NCBI GenBank assembly: GCA_003640645.1
Contig: QGHH01000002.1
Coordinates: 24,180-88,179, forward strand
Direction of reading: 5' to 3'
DNA from: Fredinandcohnia aciditolerans
Lineage (GTDB): Bacteria > Bacillota > Bacilli > Bacillales > Bacillaceae_L
DNA length: 64,000 nt
Shown: positions 60,071 to 64,000 of the stretch, one piece after another
Position numbering within the stretch: position 1 is the first letter of the stretch
How the letters are laid out: the number at the start of each line of letters is the position of its first letter
Notes under the pieces: generated by a model
Told to the model about the DNA's origin: nothing
Databases searched by the model: none
What the model saw: only the letters and a program-made list of their open reading frames with translations
Translations under genes and position numbers: made by a program

Positions 60071-61261
60071 ATGAGAGTTAGTTCGGTTGAGATTACTCCG
60101 GTGAATATACCATTAAAAGCACCAATACGTTGGCCATGGGGGATCCGTACGGGTATTACTAGAAATATCGTGAAGGTATATACGGATAATGGCCTAATTG
60201 GTTATGGTGAAACGATGGGTGGTACACAAATTGAAAGTTTAATGAAGGGAATGGCTGAATCTATCATTGGTAGTAACCCATTTGATTTAGAACTCATTCT
60301 TTCAAAGTTTCAATTAACTTCTTATTTTTCAGGATATGCAGGATTAGCAGCAATTGCCGGTATTGAAACAGCCTTATGGGATGTAATGGCGAAGTCGGTT
60401 GACAAGCCACTTTATGAACTTTTGGGAGGATTATATCGAAGTAGAGTTCCATTCTCAGCATATGTGTTCTATCGCTATCCCGGAGTGAAAGAAGGTGGAG
60501 AAACAACACCTGACGAAATTGTGGGATTTTGTAATAGGTTAGTAAGTGATTATGGTTTTTCAGATATAAAATTAAAAGGGGGGGTTTTTGCACCTAATCA
60601 TGATATTGATACGATTGCTGCCATTAGACAGGAATTTGGAGATGACATGGGTCTTCGAATTGATCCTAATGCTGTGTGGTCACCATCAACAGCATTAGAA
60701 GTATCTAGGAAACTATTAAAATATAATTTGGAATACCTAGAGGATCCTACTCCAAATTTAGAAGGGATGGCACGGATAAGAAGGGATGTTCCGATTCCTT
60801 TGGCTACAAATATGTGTGTGGTTGATTTTGACCAAATTGCACCTGCTTTTCGTCTGGGATCGGTTGATGTTATCTTAGGAGATACACATAAATGGGGAGG
60901 CATTCTTGCAACAAAAAAGTTAGCAGCAGTTTGTGAAACACTTCAGTTTGGATTTTCCCTACATAGTGGGTGTGAGCTTGGAATATCTACTCTCGCTTAT
61001 GCACATGTGGCTGCATCTACGCCTGTTCTTTCCTTTGCTGCAGATAGTCATTACATGCATTTAACAGATGACATCTTAAAGGGGGGATTACTTAGATTTA
61101 AAGATGGTATGCTAGATGTACCCAACAAACCAGGACTTGGTGTAGAGCTTGATGAAGATAAGTTTGGACTGTTCGCTGAACGCTATAAGGAGCAAGGGGT
61201 ACTACCAGGAACGGGAGACCAATTTAACCCGAATTGGATACCCAAAAAGATTATGTTTTAA
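60071..61261 (+). CDS. Glucarate-dehydratase-like enolase-superfamily enzyme
   Basis: This 396-residue enzyme has an alpha/beta capping domain and a modified TIM barrel. The visible active-site elements match the glucarate dehydratase subgroup: KxK in DIKLKGG, metal ligands in RIDPNAVW, EYLEDP and ATNM (Asn as third ligand), then GDTHKWGG (Asp) and the catalytic His in HSGCELGIS. The product end MLDVPNKPGLGVELD is typical. These enzymes remove water from an acid sugar to give a 2-keto-3-deoxy acid. D-glucarate itself is not certain, as many members use other acid sugars. AAGGAGG precedes the ATG. Confidence 0.85.
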   Translation: MRVSSVEITPVNIPLKAPIRWPWGIRTGITRNIVKVYTDNGLIGYGETMGGTQIESLMKGMAESIIGSNPFDLELILSKFQLTSYFSGYAGLAAIAGIETALWDVMAKSVDKPLYELLGGLYRSRVPFSAYVFYRYPGVKEGGETTPDEIVGFCNRLVSDYGFSDIKLKGGVFAPNHDIDTIAAIRQEFGDDMGLRIDPNAVWSPSTALEVSRKLLKYNLEYLEDPTPNLEGMARIRRDVPIPLATNMCVVDFDQIAPAFRLGSVDVILGDTHKWGGILATKKLAAVCETLQFGFSLHSGCELGISTLAYAHVAASTPVLSFAADSHYMHLTDDILKGGLLRFKDGMLDVPNKPGLGVELDEDKFGLFAERYKEQGVLPGTGDQFNPNWIPKKIMF

Positions 61262-61279
61262 TATCTTCATATAATAACC

Positions 61280-61308
61280 GACTACTAGATCTCTAGTAGT
61301 CTTTTTTA
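61280..61308 (+). terminator. Terminator after the enolase-superfamily gene
   Basis: GACTACTAGA and TCTAGTAGTC form a perfect stem followed by TTTTTT. Confidence 0.9.
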
Positions 61309-61404
61309 TTACTAGATTAATTGTCACCAAAAAAAAATTTATGCAACAAAAAAGTTTTTGTTGATAATTTTAAATTTTTAATGTATAAAGAATTTATAGA
61401 TAAT

Positions 61405-61418
61405 TGAATGCGCTTCCA
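61405..61418 (+). promoter_or_regulatory. Possible cre site before the Opp-type genes
   Basis: TGAATGCGCTTCCA differs from the cre consensus TGNAANCGNNNNCA at one position. It lies 40 bases before the start at 61460. Confidence 0.35.
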
Positions 61419-61459
61419 ATTCGAGGTGGAAACCTATTACATAAAAAGGGGGTTATTTT

Positions 61460-62425
61460 TTGAAAGAGCCTCTTCTTTCAGTGAAAAATTTAAGAACCTA
61501 TTTTTTTAGTAAAGAGAAAGAAATACGAGCAGTTGATGGAATTGACTTAGAAGTTTATCCAGGGCAAATCGTTTGTGTTGTAGGGGAATCAGGTTCTGGT
61601 AAAAGCATTACCTCGCTCTCTATTATGCAGTTAATTCCTAAACCTACAGGACAAATTGTTTCAGGAGAAATTATGTTCGATGGAAAAGACTTAACGAAAC
61701 TAAGCGAAAAACAAATTGCAGCAATCAGAGGGAATGACATTTCGATGATTTTCCAAGAACCTATGACTTCTCTAAACCCTGTTCTAACGATAGGTGATCA
61801 AATCTCTGAAGTTCTTTTGCGTCATCGTTCGATTTCAAAAAAAGAAGCACTACAGAAGGCGATTGAAATGCTTCAATTTGTTGGAGTACCACGCGCGAAA
61901 GAGATTGTAAGAGAATACCCACACCAGTTGTCAGGTGGTTTACGTCAACGTGTGATGATTGCAATGGCAATGATTTGTGAGCCCAAGCTATTAATCGCGG
62001 ATGAACCAACCACTGCACTCGATGTTACCATCCAGGCCCAGGTTCTCGAACTAATGAAAAAAATGCGTGATGAATTCCATAGTTCCATTGTTATGATTAC
62101 TCATGACTTAGGAGTTGTCGCGGAAATAGCTGATCATGTTGCAGTTATGTATGCCGGTCAAGTTGTTGAATCTGCAGATGCAGATTCGATATTTGAAGAC
62201 ACTTTGCATCCCTATACAAATGCGTTAATGGAGTCAATTCCTTCTTTGGAGGAAGAAAAAGATATCCTCTATTCGATACCGGGAACAGTTCCTGATGCTT
62301 CAGACTTTCCTGTTGGTTGTCGTTTCGCGAGTCGCTGTGAAATGGTTCAACCATCATGTCTTGAAAAAATGCCTGAACTTAGAGAATTAAAACCAGGTCA
62401 CTTCGTACGGTGTGATTTACTATAG
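61460..62425 (+). CDS. Oligopeptide-type ABC transporter ATPase, OppD/DppD-like
   Basis: This 321-residue ATPase has Walker A GESGSGKS, signature LSGGLRQRV and Walker [13 protein letters not shown]. The C-terminal extension with several Cys ([17 protein letters not shown] ... CDLL) is of the kind that binds an iron-sulfur cluster in this family. The TTG start follows AAAGGGGG with eight bases of spacing. It pairs with the next ATPase. The permease and binding-protein genes are expected beyond the window or elsewhere. Confidence 0.92.
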   Translation: MKEPLLSVKNLRTYFFSKEKEIRAVDGIDLEVYPGQIVCVVGESGSGKSITSLSIMQLIPKPTGQIVSGEIMFDGKDLTKLSEKQIAAIRGNDISMIFQEPMTSLNPVLTIGDQISEVLLRHRSISKKEALQKAIEMLQFVGVPRAKEIVREYPHQLSGGLRQRVMIAMAMICEPKLLIADEPTTALDVTIQAQVLELMKKMRDEFHSSIVMITHDLGVVAEIADHVAVMYAGQVVESADADSIFEDTLHPYTNALMESIPSLEEEKDILYSIPGTVPDASDFPVGCRFASRCEMVQPSCLEKMPELRELKPGHFVRCDLL

Positions 62426-62453
62426 CAGGAATGATACAGAAAGGGAGTCAGAT

Positions 62454-63422
62454 ATGAGTGAAATTTTATTAGATGTCCAGCATGTAAAAAAATATTTCTC
62501 GATCAAGCAGGGAGTATTGTTAAGAACTGTTGGTCATGTAAAGGCAGTTGATGATGTTTCTTTCACCCTGAAATCGGGGGAAACGCTAGGTATAGTTGGT
62601 GAATCTGGATGTGGGAAGTCAACTTTAGGAAGGATGATTATGCGTGTTCTTGAACCCACTGATGGGAAAATCCTCTTTAATAATCAAGATATTACTCATC
62701 TTAAGGGACAGGAACTGCGAAAAATCAGAAGTCAATTTCAGATGGTTTTCCAAGATCCCTATTCATCACTCAATCCCAAAATGACTGTTGAACAAATACT
62801 GGCAGAACCTTACTACGTAAATAAAATTGCAGATTGGAAGGAAGCAAAAGAACGTGTGGGGCCACTTCTTACAAGAGTTGGTCTAAAGGAAACTGACCGT
62901 AGTAAAAGCCCTAGTGAATTTTCGGGTGGACAACGACAGCGTATTGGCATTGCACGTGCACTTGCATTAAATCCTAGCCTAGTTGTTGCAGATGAGGCCG
63001 TTTCAGCGTTGGATGTGTCCATTCAATCTCAAATCCTTAACTTAATGAGAGACTTAAAAGAGGAATTAAATCTTTCTTATATTTTTATCTCACATAACTT
63101 AAGCGTTGTGAAACATATAAGTGACCGAGTTGGCGTTATGTATTTAGGTAATTTAGTAGAGATAGGCAGTAAGCGTGAACTATATAAAAAACCATTACAC
63201 CCATATACACAGGCCCTGCTATCATCGGCTCCAGAACCGAAGCGAAATGTAAAAAGAGAAAAAATCGTCTTAAAAGGTGAGGTACCTAGTCCAGCAAATC
63301 CACCTTCAGGTTGTCCTTTCCATACACGTTGTCCGTATGTGATGGGCATATGCAAGGAGGTCCGACCAATTCTAAAAGAGGTATCCTCTGAGTATTCAGT
63401 TGCATGTCATCTTCATCATTAA
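62454..63422 (+). CDS. Oligopeptide-type ABC transporter ATPase, OppF/DppF-like
   Basis: This ATPase is about 322 residues, with Walker A GESGCGKST, signature FSGGQRQRI, Walker B LVVADEAVSALD and the Cys-containing tail SGCPFHTRCPYVMGICKEV...CHLHH. The ATG at 62454 has AAAGGGA upstream and lies 28 bases after the OppD stop codon. Together the two form the motor of a dipeptide/oligopeptide or glycoside importer. The neighbouring amidohydrolase suggests that the cargo may be an acylated or cyclic amide compound. Confidence 0.92.
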   Translation: MSEILLDVQHVKKYFSIKQGVLLRTVGHVKAVDDVSFTLKSGETLGIVGESGCGKSTLGRMIMRVLEPTDGKILFNNQDITHLKGQELRKIRSQFQMVFQDPYSSLNPKMTVEQILAEPYYVNKIADWKEAKERVGPLLTRVGLKETDRSKSPSEFSGGQRQRIGIARALALNPSLVVADEAVSALDVSIQSQILNLMRDLKEELNLSYIFISHNLSVVKHISDRVGVMYLGNLVEIGSKRELYKKPLHPYTQALLSSAPEPKRNVKREKIVLKGEVPSPANPPSGCPFHTRCPYVMGICKEVRPILKEVSSEYSVACHLHH

Positions 63423-63440
63423 AAGGGGGCAAATATTATT

Positions 63441-64000
63441 ATGAATGAGGGTTTGACCGTCAATGTAATCGACCCCATATCAAGAACTTGTAAACCTGGC
63501 CACATAGAAAAAACATCTAAAGGATACAGGATCGATTATTCTACATATCAAGATGCAGTTCCACAATCTGACTTATATTTGAGCCCAGGTTGGATTGACT
63601 TACATACCCATGTTTTCGATGGATTTACTTCGCTAAGTGTGCCTCCAGATGATGTAGGTTTGGATACGGGGGTTCATCTAGTTGTTGATGCGGGAAGTGC
63701 GGGAGAAGCCACAATTGCAGGCTTTAAAAAATACATTGTTCCCAACTATGAGACACAAATTAGAGCTTGGTTAAATATTAGTTCCATTGGGTTAGTTCAT
63801 TTACAAGAAGTCTCAAATCTAAATTTAATAAATATTGAACGCACTGTGCAGGCAGTGCTTGAATATCGCCCATTTATTTGTGGTATTAAAGTACGTTCAA
63901 GTGGTGCTATTGTGGGTGAAATGGGTACTCAGCCATTAAAGCTAGCTAAGCTAGTAGCGCGTGAAACAGGTTTACCATTGATGGTTCATATCGGTGAAGC
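63441..64000 (+). CDS. Amidohydrolase/deacetylase-family metallohydrolase (5' part)
   Basis: The frame is open to the right window edge; about 187 codons are visible. It has LSPGWIDLHTHVFDG (the HxH metal motif), DAGSAGEATIAGFKKYIV, the Lys that would be carbamylated in CGIKVRSSG, and GLPLMVHIGE (the next metal His). This matches the dihydroorotase-like amidohydrolase/deacetylase group. GGGGGC lies before the ATG. It is probably in one operon with the two ATPases, 18 bases apart. The exact substrate is unknown. Confidence 0.85.
   Translation, partial: MNEGLTVNVIDPISRTCKPGHIEKTSKGYRIDYSTYQDAVPQSDLYLSPGWIDLHTHVFDGFTSLSVPPDDVGLDTGVHLVVDAGSAGEATIAGFKKYIVPNYETQIRAWLNISSIGLVHLQEVSNLNLINIERTVQAVLEYRPFICGIKVRSSGAIVGEMGTQPLKLAKLVARETGLPLMVHIGE

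Noticed and set aside
1-64000. CRISPR arrays, defence islands, tRNA or rRNA genes
   Set aside because: No regular short repeats with unique spacers, no cas-like or restriction genes and no cloverleaf or rRNA sequence were recognised.

Overview
The window looks like part of a chromosome from a low-GC Gram-positive endospore-former relative (Bacillaceae). Evidence: strong AGGAGG-type ribosome binding sites, TTG and GTG starts, a ComK-family protein, class D sortase substrates, YesMN-type and OmpR-type two-component systems, and sugar ABC importers that lack their own ATPase. No tRNA, rRNA, CRISPR array or intact transposon was seen.

Region 1 (1-27.8 kb) is a cell-surface region. It holds the 3' end of a secreted FIMAH-type protein, a 2399-residue lectin/Ig/helical-repeat adhesin, a 7TM-DISM histidine kinase split by a frameshift with its OmpR regulator, an anchored SGNH hydrolase, a Vpr-like subtilase, an internalin-like LRR/FN3 protein, a penicillin-binding protein with a degenerate transglycosylase half, an O-antigen-ligase-like TPR membrane protein, a VYG-repeat wall protein and a class D sortase. 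Four proteins share one unusual sorting signal, LPxTA followed by YN. In the middle are two tandem cassettes, each a cyclic-di-GMP-I riboswitch, a 54-residue protein gene and a terminator. A short palindromic repeat (core GGGACCTGTCCC) recurs in the intergenic spaces of this half.

Region 2 (27.8-30.7 kb) is a small accessory patch on the minus strand: a zinc-ribbon-like small ORF, a DnaD-like replication protein, a short ComK paralogue lacking the usual C-terminal tail, and an XRE regulator.

Region 3 (30.7-58.9 kb) is a large locus for beta-mannoside and related oligosaccharide use. A minus-strand operon (binding protein, two permeases, GH13, two DUF1861 proteins, GH130) faces a LacI regulator, with LacI-type palindromes in the space between them. 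On the plus strand follow ManA, a second GH130, a GH2 beta-mannosidase, a ROK fructokinase, a P-loop kinase, a second binding protein with two permeases, a YesM/YesN pair, GH1, a ROK kinase, a GH94 phosphorylase and a near-duplicate ROK fructokinase. The inferred scheme is import, phosphorolysis or hydrolysis in the cytosol, phosphorylation by ROK kinases and entry to glycolysis through ManA.

Region 4 (58.9-64 kb) starts with a likely IS3-family end remnant, then a GntR/FCD regulator, a glucarate-dehydratase-like enolase-superfamily enzyme, two oligopeptide-type ABC ATPases and the start of an amidohydrolase cut by the window edge. It looks like a separate catabolic cluster for an acid sugar or an acylated amino compound.
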